A stretch of 64,000 nt of DNA from Paraclostridium ghonii (GCF_023653455.1 NZ_JAKEDR010000001.1:1-64000); one strand, 5' to 3'; counted from the stretch's first letter, positions 1 through 8,355 are shown. Made by a program: numbers and translations. The notes: a model not told the origin generated them from the sequence alone.

Positions 1-800
1 ATATATTTATTGGTTTCTTCTTTTGATTTTTTATTTCTTTCACCTATCAAAATAACTATATATTTTTCAATATCTTCTCTTGATAAATTTTCTAAGAAAC
101 CATCAGTATACTTCCTTGAATAAAATGAATTAAAGAAGTAGTTTAAATAAGTCAAAATATTATAACAATGACTAAATGACTTTTTTGTAATTATAGTTCT
201 AAAATATTTTTTTACAAGTTCTTTATAATACTCAGGTATGAAAGTGAAGTTTAGGCATTTATTACCTGCTTTACCCGAACTTGCACTAAATTTTACACCT
301 TGAATATTTTTTGCATACCATATATCTTTTTCAGTTTCTTCTCTATCATCATAAAATTCTTTTATAAAAACTAACAATGATGATAAAAAGTTATAATATC
401 GACTATTTAATTTAATTTGATTATTTATAAGATAAAATTTCCATTTATTCATTAATTTATCTTTATCAAAGTTTAGTAAGGTTGATTCATTCTCTAAAAA
501 CGTACCTAATCTCTTTAGTGTATATCCTATTTCTCCAATTAAACTTGCTTTTAAAAATTTATTCTTATAAGAATAAATTAGATAGTATTTTACTTCGTTT
601 TTGATATAAACATTTTCAAATGTTGAGAAATCTAAATATCTATAATGTCTTTGTCTTTTTCCAATAAAAAATGTTTCTGTTAAATCCCATTTATCATTTT
701 CTAACCAATATCCATTATCTTGACTAAGATATTCTATTATCTCATCATACTTACTTTGCTGATTATTTTTTATTTCTTGTAAAATTTTCACTTTATTCAT
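1..800 (-). CDS. Tn554 TnpB-like recombinase (partial, N-terminal part)
   Basis: An open frame starts at ATG 800 and runs off the left edge without a stop, so only about 266 residues are visible. It begins MNKVKILQEIKNNQQ and is preceded by a GAAGGGG ribosome-binding site that abuts the ATG. It overlaps the end of the upstream recombinase gene by 8 bases. The visible part is rich in Tyr, Lys and Asn with no membrane segment. The catalytic domain of a recombinase would lie beyond the window, so no R-H-R-Y residues can be checked. The TnpB call rests on gene order (a larger protein encoded directly after a TnpA-type recombinase, as in Tn554) and on the overlap. It could instead be an unrelated element protein. 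Confidence 0.55.
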   Translation of the reverse strand, partial: MNKVKILQEIKNNQQSKYDEIIEYLSQDNGYWLENDKWDLTETFFIGKRQRHYRYLDFSTFENVYIKNEVKYYLIYSYKNKFLKASLIGEIGYTLKRLGTFLENESTLLNFDKDKLMNKWKFYLINNQIKLNSRYYNFLSSLLVFIKEFYDDREETEKDIWYAKNIQGVKFSASSGKAGNKCLNFTFIPEYYKELVKKYFRTIITKKSFSHCYNILTYLNYFFNSFYSRKYTDGFLENLSREDIEKYIVILIGERNKKSKEETNKY

Positions 801-1920
801 CCCCTTCACTATAAATGTCTAAATTTAAATTAGGTTGAGTTTTGTTAAACTCGCTCGTAATTTCTTCGTCAGAAGGGTGTATATAAGTGTTTAAAGTAGT
901 ATAAATGTTTTTATGACCTGCTCTTATTCTTAATAGTTCAGGTTTCCATCCAGCCATTCTCAATAATGTTAATGAACTATGTCTAAACATATGTGGAGTA
1001 ACATAGATATCTGTCTTTTTCTTTAATGTTCTAAATAAATTATCTACATCAGTATAATTCATAGGTTTATATTTTTTACTTCCACTTAACTTAATAAATA
1101 TATGGTTAGTTTCAACTTCTTCTGTATGATACTCTGCCAAATATTCCATAAATATATCTGCTAAATTTTGGGATATATCTATTCTTCGAGGACTTGATAC
1201 TGTTTTTATTTCAGCATTGTTTTCAAGTTCACCTCGGTCTTTTAAATCAATAACCATATCACTTATATCAAAGTCTTCAATCCATAAAGATAAGGCTTCG
1301 CCTATTCTCATACCCGTTTCATATAACAATGTTAATAGAAACTTATCTCTAAGGTTGTTACAGACTTTTACAAGTGTTCCTATTTCTTCTTTAGATAATG
1401 TCTTTGGCTTAGATTTAGGAACTTTCAGTTTTAATATGTTGCTTGTTACTTTCTTTTGTTCATGTGCTATTCCATATAAGAAGCCTTTAAAGTTTCTACT
1501 TGGCGTAGCCACAAACTTCTTTAGTCTATCAGAAATATTATTACTATATTCTTCGTGTCTTAAAATATAATTATAAAATGCTAATACAGTATTTACTATA
1601 GTATTTACTGTTCTTGGACTTCTTGCTGTTTCTACTTGATGTGTAGGAATGACCTTTAGGCTCTTATATGGATTTTGCAACCAATTCACAAATAAGGCTA
1701 AATCATCAATAGTTACTTTTTGAAAATCTAGCTCTCTTTGTTGTAGATACTCAAAGTATAGCTTTAGATGTTGACAGTACATTCTTAAAGTATTTCTTGC
1801 AAAGTTAGTATTATCTTTAAATCTAATGAACTTTAGTATCGGCTCTATTGGTAATCCATTATCATCTGCTACAAAGTATCTTTCCTTTCCATCTTCTGTT
1901 TTTACTTTTACTACTTCCAT
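793..1920 (-). CDS. Tyrosine recombinase, Tn554 TnpA-like
   Basis: A 375-residue tyrosine recombinase that cuts and rejoins DNA through a covalent phosphotyrosine. An N-terminal SAM-like DNA-binding region spans roughly residues 28-130 and the catalytic domain roughly 172-350. Visible catalytic residues are Arg205 in ETGMRIGEAL, His310 and Arg313 in TPHMFRHSS, His336 in RAGHKNIY and Tyr346 in NTYIH. The start is supported by TAGGAG about 12 bases upstream. The next gene overlaps its 3' end, indicating translational coupling. The length and the paired second gene fit TnpA of the Tn554 group (about 360 residues) better than the cellular XerC/XerD (about 300). Which subfamily it belongs to is inference; the recombinase identity is firm. 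Confidence 0.85.
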   Translation of the reverse strand: MEVVKVKTEDGKERYFVADDNGLPIEPILKFIRFKDNTNFARNTLRMYCQHLKLYFEYLQQRELDFQKVTIDDLALFVNWLQNPYKSLKVIPTHQVETARSPRTVNTIVNTVLAFYNYILRHEEYSNNISDRLKKFVATPSRNFKGFLYGIAHEQKKVTSNILKLKVPKSKPKTLSKEEIGTLVKVCNNLRDKFLLTLLYETGMRIGEALSLWIEDFDISDMVIDLKDRGELENNAEIKTVSSPRRIDISQNLADIFMEYLAEYHTEEVETNHIFIKLSGSKKYKPMNYTDVDNLFRTLKKKTDIYVTPHMFRHSSLTLLRMAGWKPELLRIRAGHKNIYTTLNTYIHPSDEEITSEFNKTQPNLNLDIYSEGDE

Positions 1921-2091
1921 AGTTTAATATACACTCCTATAATTCTGTTTTTATATAATATTTAATTTACTATAAATACTATAATTAAAACAACTATATA
2001 CGAGGTATTCCAAGTATTTCCTGCACTATAAAAGTATATTTAAACTACTATTAATATCATCTAATTACTTACACTATATTTCACTATATTT
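1921..2091. other. Presumed element/chromosome junction
   Basis: This AT-rich stretch separates the recombinase start from the 3' end of mtnN. It carries many ACTATA-type words and no convincing terminator for mtnN. In Tn554, tnpA lies next to one end of the element, so the end of this element should fall here. No terminal core sequence can be fixed without an empty-site comparison. Confidence 0.35.
2072..2091. repeat. Perfect 10-base tandem direct repeat
   Basis: The word cactatattt occurs twice back to back (2072-2081 and 2082-2091), ending exactly at the base before the mtnN stop codon. It may be a recombinase-binding or attachment-site repeat at the element end, or chance in AT-rich DNA. 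Confidence 0.5.
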
Positions 2092-2790
2092 CTATAAATT
2101 TTTTAACATTCTAAGCACTATATCCTTTGAATTATGAGCTGCTTGGCCTACAAATTCTTCATAAGTTACATCAGCACTTCCATCTGCTTTGTCTGACATA
2201 GCTCTTATAACTACAAATGGAGTATGATTTACATAACATACATGTGCTATAGCAGCCCCTTCCATTTCTCCACAGTACCCATTGAATTCTTTTATCAGTT
2301 CATCCTTTAATTCTTTGCTACTTATAAATATATCACCACTTAAAACTCTACCTTTTAAAACTTTATGAGTTTTAACTTCTGCCTTTGAAGATTCATAAGC
2401 TGCATTTATTAATTTTTCATCTGCTTTAAATATTGAGTTATCCATCCTTGGAATCATACCTTTTTTGTCTCCAAATACAGTAGTATCAAAGTCATGTTGT
2501 ATTGCATCTGTAGATATAACTATATCATATACATCTAGTTCTTCATTTAATGCTCCTGCTACACCAGTATTAACTACTGCATCTACATTAAATTCACTTA
2601 TTAATAGTTGAGCACATAATGCAGCATTTACTTTGCCTATTCCACATCTAACTAAAACAATATCTTTGTTTTCTAATTTTCCTACATAAAATTTTAAGCT
2701 AGCTTTTTCTATAGTTTCTTTTATATCCATTATATCTTTTAATATATCTACTTCCTCATCCATTGCGCCTATTATTCCTATTTTGTTCAT
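2092..2790 (-). CDS. mtnN: 5'-methylthioadenosine/S-adenosylhomocysteine nucleosidase
   Basis: A cytosolic 232-residue nucleosidase that removes adenine from methylthioadenosine and S-adenosylhomocysteine, feeding methionine salvage and the activated-methyl cycle. The family signature GAMDEEV near residue 9 carries the catalytic Glu12, and AMSDKADGSA near residue 194 carries the catalytic Asp. The length is typical for the Pfs/MTAN family. An AGGAGG site precedes the ATG. It is a single-gene unit behind a T-box leader and its own promoter. In Bacillus the equivalent gene is more often linked to S-box (SAM) control, so T-box control here is notable. The element end lies directly downstream and no terminator hairpin follows the stop. 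Confidence 0.95.
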   Translation of the reverse strand: MNKIGIIGAMDEEVDILKDIMDIKETIEKASLKFYVGKLENKDIVLVRCGIGKVNAALCAQLLISEFNVDAVVNTGVAGALNEELDVYDIVISTDAIQHDFDTTVFGDKKGMIPRMDNSIFKADEKLINAAYESSKAEVKTHKVLKGRVLSGDIFISSKELKDELIKEFNGYCGEMEGAAIAHVCYVNHTPFVVIRAMSDKADGSADVTYEEFVGQAAHNSKDIVLRMLKNL

Positions 2791-2834
2791 TTCTAAATTC
2801 CTCCTATATGTTATTAGTCTTTAATTTTTAGTAT

Positions 2835-3085
2835 TAAAAAATCCGCCCTAAATAAATAGGACGGATATATTTTCCGCGGTACCACCTAAATTATATGCAC
2901 TTATTTGCATATCACTTAATAATTTCTGCTATAACGTGCAGTCACGATATCAGCTACTCTTTAATTTTAAATTTCACCTAATTCCTCCAAGGTCCATTCA
3001 TTAAATTTATTTATATTGAGCTCTCAGCTTCCTCAATTCTCTGTATTAAATAATCATTTTAACTACTAATCCTCTTCATTGGATA
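2835..3085 (-). promoter_or_regulatory. T-box leader of mtnN, probably methionine-specific
   Basis: On the minus strand, Stem I begins near 3082 (GAAGAGG, then AGTA) and includes the GGAAGCTGAGAG segment. The T-box sequence AGGTGGTACCGCGG lies at 2887-2874. A G-C-rich terminator follows at 2866-2835 (ATCCGTCCTA pairing with TAGGGCGGAT, then six T). The specifier region reads GAATGGACC: AUG (Met) at 2997-2995 or UGG (Trp) at 2996-2994, depending on register. The acceptor-binding bulge UGGU matches a tRNA with A73, as in tRNA-Met; bacterial tRNA-Trp usually has G73. The gene's role also favours Met. The T-box itself is certain; the specifier is less so. Confidence 0.9.
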
Positions 3086-3103
3086 TTTATATTTTTTATT
3101 TAT

Positions 3104-3132
3104 ATAATATGTTTTAATTTTCAAAAAGTCAA
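3104..3132 (-). promoter_or_regulatory. Sigma-A promoter of the mtnN T-box
   Basis: The -35 TTGACT (3132-3127) and -10 TATTAT (3109-3104) are separated by 17 bases on the minus strand. The predicted start lies just upstream of T-box Stem I. Confidence 0.7.
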
Positions 3133-3171
3133 CCATTTAAACTACATATTTTTTTCTTCCTTCTAATTCCC

Positions 3172-3203
3172 ACAAAAAATAAGCTATCTATTAAATAGAT
3201 AGC
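3172..3203 (-). terminator. Intrinsic terminator downstream of ileS
   Basis: The stem GCTATCTA/TAGATAGC (3183-3190 and 3196-3203) is followed on the minus strand by TTATTTTTTG. It ends the ileS transcript after the structured repeat at 3207-3279. Confidence 0.75.
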
Positions 3204-3206
3204 AAG

Positions 3207-3279
3207 GATAAATATTATAGTTTTAGCGACATTTAAAAGCATCTTTTAAGCTTTTTGGAGCAAAACTATAATATTTATC
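3207..3279 (-). repeat. Structured intergenic element, family 1, copy 1 (ileS 3' UTR)
   Basis: Perfect 18-base arms (3207-3224 and 3262-3279) enclose a 37-base core, with an inner hairpin TTAAAAG/CTTTTAA at 3233-3249. On the minus strand the core starts TTTTGCTCC and ends GTCGCTAAAA, and both words recur in the copy at 51517-51582. The arms of the two copies differ in sequence yet each is fully self-complementary. The element lies between the ileS stop and its terminator. A smaller AAGCTTT/AAAGCTT hairpin flanks it at 3282-3308. I do not recognise the family. Confidence 0.7.
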
Positions 3280-3320
3280 TGAAGCTTTATACTATTTATA
3301 GAAAGCTTATTTACATTTAA

Positions 3321-6300
3321 CTATTTTCTTGTAACTTTTATACCTGTCATATGATCATTTAAGTTATGTTTTTCCATACTTTCATCATCAACTCTGTTTA
3401 TATTTAAAGCTAAAGTTTCTGTTTTTATATATCCAGAGTATTCATTTATAGCATTAGCTATTTCGTCATCTGAACAATAATCTATATCTATGTTATCTAA
3501 AACATCAAAATCATTAGATTTTCTTAATTGTTGTACTTTAGATATAAATTCTCTTGCATATCCTTCATTTATTAAACTTTCATTTAAAGTTGTATCTAAT
3601 ATTACAAATAGATTATTTTCCATAGTAACATTAAATCCTTCTTTAGCTGATATATTAACTAGTACGTGTTCTTTGTTAAACTTAAACTCTTCAGAATCTA
3701 TCTCTACAGCTATAGACTCTCCAGATTCTATCTTAGGAACAACTTCACTTGCATCAAGCTTATTTAATGCCCCTGCAAAGAATTTCATTTTAGGTCCAAG
3801 TACAGGCCCTAAAACTTTAAAGTTTGGCTTTAATGTAAAGTTCATATATTCACTTAAATCTTTAGCAAATACAACTTCCTTAACATTAAGTTCTTCTTTT
3901 ATTAAGTCTACAACGTCACTTATACTATCTTCATATTTTCCATCTACTAATACTTTTTGTATTGGTTGACGAACTTTTATTCTTGTAGCTTCTCTAGATG
4001 CTCTACCTAATGTAACTAAGTTCTTAACTAAGTCCATTTTTTCTTCTAGATTTATATCTATTAAATCTAAATTAGCTTTTGGATACGTTGCTAAATGAAC
4101 TGAATCTTCATTAGTTAAGTTTCTATATATTTCTTCTGATATAAATGGTGTAAATGGTGCTATTAACTTGCAAAGTTCTGTTAATATTTCATAAGTTGTA
4201 TTATATACTGATTTTTTATCTTCAGTTAATTCAGTAGCCCAGAATCTTCTTCTTGAACGTCTTATATACCAGTTAGATAAATCTTCATTTATAAATTCTT
4301 GTATCATTCTAACAGTTTTGTTTAATTCAAATATTTCTAAGTTTTCTTCTACTTCTTTCTTTAAATTGTTAAATTTAGATAATATCCATCTATCAAGTTC
4401 TGGTCTATCTTTATATTCAACAAAGAAATCGCCTGGATTTATATTATCTGTATTTGCATATAATGTAAAGAAGTTATATACATTTTTCATAGTTCCTAAG
4501 AACTTACTTTGAACTTCTTTTAATCCATCAACATCAAATCTTGTTGGAGTCCATGGTGGAGATACGTATAGTAAATACCATCTTAGGGCATCTGCACCAT
4601 ATTGATCAAATAATTCAAAAGGATTTACTGTGTTCCCTCTTGATTTACTCATTTTCTTACCTTCTTTATCTAAAACTAAATCATTAACTAAAACTCTCTT
4701 GTATGGAGCTTTACCTGTAACAAAAGTAGATATAGCAAGTAATGAATAGAACCATCCTCTTGTTTGGTCTATCCCTTCACAGATAAAATCTGCTGGGAAT
4801 AATTCATCAAAGTTTTCTTTATTTTCAAACGGGTAGTGATGTTGTGCAAATGGCATAGATCCACTATCAAACCAACAGTCTATAACCTCGGTTACTCTAT
4901 TCATAGTTCCACCACATTTTTCACACTTAAAGTGTATATCGTCTACATATGGTCTGTGTAACTCTACAGTTTCTGCATCTATATTTTCTATAGCTTTCTC
5001 AGCTAATTCTTTTCTAGAACCTACAGATTCTTTATGTCCACATTCACACTTCCATACATTAAGTGGTGTTCCCCAATATCTACTTCTAGATATCGCCCAG
5101 TCATTTAAGTTTTCTAACCAGTTTCCAAATCTTCCTTCTCCTACAAAGTTTGGATACCACTCAACTCCGTTATTATTTTCTATTAACTTATCTTTTAACT
5201 TAGTCATTTCTATATACCAGCTTGGTTTTGCATAGTATAAAAGTGGAGTTTGACATCTCCAACAATGAGGATAGTTATGTGCTACTTTTTCTTTACTGAA
5301 TAATTTATTTTCTCCGTGTAGCCATTTTATTATCTCAACATCTACTCCATCTTCCATTACAAACTTACCTTTCCATGGAGTAGTTGTAAATTTACCTGAT
5401 TCACAAACTGGTTGTAATACTGGTAAGTCGTATTTTCTACCTAAATTGTAGTCATCTTCTCCAAATGCAGGAGCTGTATGAACTATACCTGTACCATCTT
5501 CAGTTGTTACGTAATCCCCTAAAGTTATGAAAAATGCTTTTTTATCAGCTTCAACAAAAGGCATTAATTGTTCATATTCAACATACTCTAAATCTTTACC
5601 TTTTAACTCTTCTATAACTTCATAGTCTTCTCCTAAAACTTTATTAGCTAAAGCTTTAGCAACATAGTAAACTTCATCATTTTGCTTAACTTTTATATAA
5701 TCTATTTCAGGCCCTACTGTTAATGCAACATTTGATGGTAATGTCCAAGGAGTTGTTGTCCATGCTAAGAAATACTCATTAGCATCTTTTCTCTTAAACT
5801 TAGCTATTACTGTATTATTTTTTATTTCTTTGTATCCTTGTGCAACCTCATGTGATGCAAGACCTGTCCCACATCTTGGACAATATGGAAGTATTTTATG
5901 ACCTTCATATACATATCCTTCTTTATTAAACTTATCTAGTATCCACCATACAGATTCTATATAGTTATTATCTAAAGTTATATAAGGGTTGTCTAAATCT
6001 ATTTCATAAGCCATTCTTTCAGTCATGTCTCTCCATTGTTTTTCAAATGTGAAAACAGACTCTCTACACTTTTGGTTAAACTTATCTAGTCCATAAGCTT
6101 CTATTTGTTGTTTATCTGATAAACCTAATTCTTTTTCTACTTGTATTTCTACTGGTAATCCGTGCGTATCCCATCCAGCTTTTCTTTTTACTTGATATCC
6201 GTTCATAGTTTTATATCTACAAACAGAGTCTTTTAAAGTTCTAGCTATAACATGGTGTATTCCTGGGTTTCCATTTGCAGTTGGAGGCCCTTCATAGAAT

Positions 6301-6428
6301 ACGAAACTTGGATCATCTTTTCCTTTTTCTAAAGTTTTTTCTAGCATATTTATGTCATTCCAGTAATCAGATACTTTAGCTTCAGCTTCTTTTACAGAAG
6401 AATCTACTAATGATTTAAATTTAGTCAT
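3321..6428 (-). CDS. ileS: Isoleucyl-tRNA synthetase, GXHH (IleRS2-type)
   Basis: A 1035-residue class I synthetase that charges tRNA-Ile. PPTANGNPGIHHV near residue 48 holds the first ATP signature, here Gly56-Ile-His-His59 (GXHH) instead of the usual HXGH. KKMSKSRGN is the second signature. The editing domain (WTTTPWTLPSN) lies near residues 223-233, and the tRNA-binding and zinc-type Cys pairs are present. The length and the swapped signature fit the eukaryote-like IleRS2 branch, some members of which are reported to be strongly mupirocin-resistant. A GGAAGG ribosome-binding site precedes the ATG. The gene is preceded by an Ile T-box and followed by a structured repeat and a terminator, so it is a single-gene unit. 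Confidence 0.97.
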   Translation of the reverse strand: MTKFKSLVDSSVKEAEAKVSDYWNDINMLEKTLEKGKDDPSFVFYEGPPTANGNPGIHHVIARTLKDSVCRYKTMNGYQVKRKAGWDTHGLPVEIQVEKELGLSDKQQIEAYGLDKFNQKCRESVFTFEKQWRDMTERMAYEIDLDNPYITLDNNYIESVWWILDKFNKEGYVYEGHKILPYCPRCGTGLASHEVAQGYKEIKNNTVIAKFKRKDANEYFLAWTTTPWTLPSNVALTVGPEIDYIKVKQNDEVYYVAKALANKVLGEDYEVIEELKGKDLEYVEYEQLMPFVEADKKAFFITLGDYVTTEDGTGIVHTAPAFGEDDYNLGRKYDLPVLQPVCESGKFTTTPWKGKFVMEDGVDVEIIKWLHGENKLFSKEKVAHNYPHCWRCQTPLLYYAKPSWYIEMTKLKDKLIENNNGVEWYPNFVGEGRFGNWLENLNDWAISRSRYWGTPLNVWKCECGHKESVGSRKELAEKAIENIDAETVELHRPYVDDIHFKCEKCGGTMNRVTEVIDCWFDSGSMPFAQHHYPFENKENFDELFPADFICEGIDQTRGWFYSLLAISTFVTGKAPYKRVLVNDLVLDKEGKKMSKSRGNTVNPFELFDQYGADALRWYLLYVSPPWTPTRFDVDGLKEVQSKFLGTMKNVYNFFTLYANTDNINPGDFFVEYKDRPELDRWILSKFNNLKKEVEENLEIFELNKTVRMIQEFINEDLSNWYIRRSRRRFWATELTEDKKSVYNTTYEILTELCKLIAPFTPFISEEIYRNLTNEDSVHLATYPKANLDLIDINLEEKMDLVKNLVTLGRASREATRIKVRQPIQKVLVDGKYEDSISDVVDLIKEELNVKEVVFAKDLSEYMNFTLKPNFKVLGPVLGPKMKFFAGALNKLDASEVVPKIESGESIAVEIDSEEFKFNKEHVLVNISAKEGFNVTMENNLFVILDTTLNESLINEGYAREFISKVQQLRKSNDFDVLDNIDIDYCSDDEIANAINEYSGYIKTETLALNINRVDDESMEKHNLNDHMTGIKVTRK

Positions 6429-6463
6429 TATAATCCACCTTCCTTTAATTTATTTTTTTTACA

Positions 6464-6715
6464 CAAAAAAACCCGTCCCTGGAAAGGGACGAGTTGTTAC
6501 TCGCGTTACCACCCTAATTTTACAAATGTACGTAATTTATACATTTATAACACTCTTTCAATATAACGGTATTTAACCGGCACAGCTTAATAGATTAATC
6601 GTTCAGCCTGCAGCTTAGGAGTGATTTTCATTTTTATAAATTTATTGGTTCTCAGCTTCCCCCAACTCTCTGTAAAATTATCTAAAAACTACTCTCTCCA
6701 TCATAGCATTTAACA
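6464..6715 (-). promoter_or_regulatory. T-box leader of ileS, isoleucine-specific
   Basis: On the minus strand, Stem I begins near GATGGAGAGAGTAG, with the closing helix GGAG/CTCC. The specifier is AUC (6625-6623) in GAAAATCACTCC. The T-box sequence AGGGTGGTAACGCG lies at 6515-6502, and its UGGU bulge matches the A73 of tRNA-Ile. The terminator stem CGTCCCT/AGGGACG (6491-6474) is followed by TTTTTTT. Uncharged tRNA-Ile should favour readthrough into ileS. The specifier agrees with the gene. Confidence 0.95.
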
Positions 6716-6738
6716 TAATATTAGTTTATATGTATGAA

Positions 6739-6767
6739 ATTTTATAATAAATTGTCCAAATAGTCAA
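6739..6767 (-). promoter_or_regulatory. Sigma-A promoter of the ileS T-box
   Basis: The -35 TTGACT (6767-6762) and -10 TAAAAT (6744-6739) have a 17-base spacer on the minus strand. It lies 8 bases past the divIVA stop, and no terminator separates the two genes. Confidence 0.55.
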
Positions 6768-6774
6768 TATATTT

Positions 6775-7284
6775 TTACTCTAAAGCATCAGATAATTCTT
6801 TTTGAAGTTCCTCAATTCGTTTAACTCCATTTTCATCTATATCTGAAAATATATCATCAACACTTCTAATCTCATCTTCTAGTAAAGATTTAAATTTATT
6901 TCTAAATATCTTAAACTCTTTAACTATTGTATCGTATTCTTTTCTAATTTCAATAACTCTATTGTTAGCTTGTCCTATTATTTGTCTTGATCTAAGCTCC
7001 GCTTCTTCAACTATTATTTTAGCCTTTTTATTAGCAGCGCTACATGTATCTTCAGCTGCAGTTTGAGCTGTTATAAGTGTTGCCTTTAATGTTTCTTCTA
7101 TATTTTCAAATTTACTAATTTGTTCTTGATACATTCTTACTTTATCTTTTAGCTCTAAGTTCTCTCTATATATATTTTCAAAATCTTCTTTGACTAAATC
7201 TAAAAATTCATCTACCTCATCTTCTCTATATCCTCTTATACCTTTTTTAAACTCTTTGTTTTCAATTTCCACTGGAGTTAACAT
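6775..7284 (-). CDS. divIVA: DivIVA-family septum/pole-targeting protein
   Basis: A 169-residue cytoplasmic scaffold that binds curved membrane and organises septum or pole proteins. The N-terminus MLTPVEIENKEF with KKGIRGYREDEVDEFL (about residues 13-28) is the classic DivIVA membrane-binding signature. The rest is predicted coiled coil rich in Glu, Lys and Leu. The length is typical. It closes the ylm cluster (HlyD-like, yggS, sepF, yggT, ylmH, divIVA) with a 12-base gap from ylmH, and the ileS T-box promoter begins right after it. That order is conserved in Firmicutes and links it to cell division. Confidence 0.93.
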   Translation of the reverse strand: MLTPVEIENKEFKKGIRGYREDEVDEFLDLVKEDFENIYRENLELKDKVRMYQEQISKFENIEETLKATLITAQTAAEDTCSAANKKAKIIVEEAELRSRQIIGQANNRVIEIRKEYDTIVKEFKIFRNKFKSLLEDEIRSVDDIFSDIDENGVKRIEELQKELSDALE

Positions 7285-7296
7285 GTATTCCCCTCC

Positions 7297-8082
7297 CTAT
7301 ACCATTAATTTTGCTTTTACTTTTATTTTACCTTTTTTACTTATATTACCTATATCGGCTATTATTACTCTTCCTTTACCTCTTACAGATATAAGAGATT
7401 CCCGTTCTATTATTTTTGATGTAGATATTATTTTCTCATAATCCACAAAAACTTTTTCTGCATTTATAAGCTTTAAACTTTCTTGTCTAGAAATATTGTA
7501 TATTCCACTTATTAGACAATCCAACCTTTGCGATGATACTGTTAAGGATATTTCTTTGTATTTAGGCTCAGAATAGACTACATCATTTTCAGAAATTTCT
7601 TTTACCTTAACATTATTTCTAGCAACTTTTTCTAAATTCATAATTATAAAATCTGAGATATCTCTACTTATAATAACCTGACAAAAGTTATCATGTATAT
7701 TTATATCTCCTATTTTTTCTCTTTTTATACCTAAACTAAGTAAAGATCCTAAATAATCTTTATGCTTTATTTCTTTAAACTTAAAATTCCCCTCTATTTG
7801 TAATACTTTTATAGGTGATTGTATATCTTCATATTCCATATAATATGGAAATATAGATAAAGCACTTCTTTCAGCTTCTTTAAAGCCTCCATACACTTTA
7901 TATTTTATGTCATCGAATCTATTTAATATCGCTATAGAATTTTTTATTTCATAAGGGTTTAGAAAATCTGTATACTTAATATCATAACTTTTAATACATG
8001 AGTATGTTTTATCTATGACCTTAAATATTTTATTTTTTAATTCTATATCTTTAATGTGATTTGTTAGATATATCTTGTCCAT
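7297..8082 (-). CDS. ylmH: YlmH-family S4-domain RNA-binding protein
   Basis: A 261-residue protein of the YlmH family. The C-terminal S4 RNA-binding domain covers about residues 180-245, with VSSQRLDCLISGIY and later RESLISVRGKGRVII visible. The N-terminal two thirds match the family's ferredoxin-like segments. YlmH binds ribosomal 50S/tRNA complexes in Bacillus and takes part in rescue of stalled nascent chains; for this copy that is inferred from family membership. It lies 21 bases after yggT and 12 before divIVA, in one operon. No frameshift or unusual feature was seen. Confidence 0.9.
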   Translation of the reverse strand: MDKIYLTNHIKDIELKNKIFKVIDKTYSCIKSYDIKYTDFLNPYEIKNSIAILNRFDDIKYKVYGGFKEAERSALSIFPYYMEYEDIQSPIKVLQIEGNFKFKEIKHKDYLGSLLSLGIKREKIGDINIHDNFCQVIISRDISDFIIMNLEKVARNNVKVKEISENDVVYSEPKYKEISLTVSSQRLDCLISGIYNISRQESLKLINAEKVFVDYEKIISTSKIIERESLISVRGKGRVIIADIGNISKKGKIKVKAKLMV

Positions 8083-8103
8083 AATTAAACCTACTTTGAT
8101 ATT

Positions 8104-8355
8104 TTAAAATATATTTATTATTAAAATCCTTACAAATTGAAGTACAAATAGTGCAATTATTGGCGAAAAATCTATCGGTCCTTCAATGTATCTAAACATA
8201 AAATTTCTTATAGGACCTTCTATAGGTTCTGTTAACATACCTATCATATCATAGATTTTTGATTGTGTAGCACCTGGAATCCATGACATTAATGCTCTTA
8301 TTATAATTGCATATTGAATAACATTTGTTAAAACTAGTAAAGAGTGTTCTATCAT
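8104..8355 (-). CDS. yggT: YggT/YlmG-family membrane protein
   Basis: A short 83-residue membrane protein with two predicted membrane spans, at about residues 5-25 and 60-82. The family loop between them carries [10 protein letters not shown] and [11 protein letters not shown]. YggT/YlmG proteins lie next to sepF across Gram-positive bacteria and, in plants and cyanobacteria, help distribute nucleoids or division proteins. A precise role here is not known. Ribosome-binding site GGAGTAAGA precedes the start. It sits between sepF and ylmH in the division-linked operon. Confidence 0.88.
   Translation of the reverse strand: MIEHSLLVLTNVIQYAIIIRALMSWIPGATQSKIYDMIGMLTEPIEGPIRNFMFRYIEGPIDFSPIIALFVLQFVRILIINIF

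Noticed and set aside
2994-2997. Trp (UGG) reading of the mtnN T-box specifier
   Set aside because: Structurally possible, but the UGGU acceptor bulge fits A73 of tRNA-Met better than the G73 of tRNA-Trp, and the gene belongs to methionine metabolism. Kept as an alternative only.
3490-3969. Plus-strand frame inside ileS
   Set aside because: It is antisense to conserved synthetase sequence, with no start signals and no recognisable domain.
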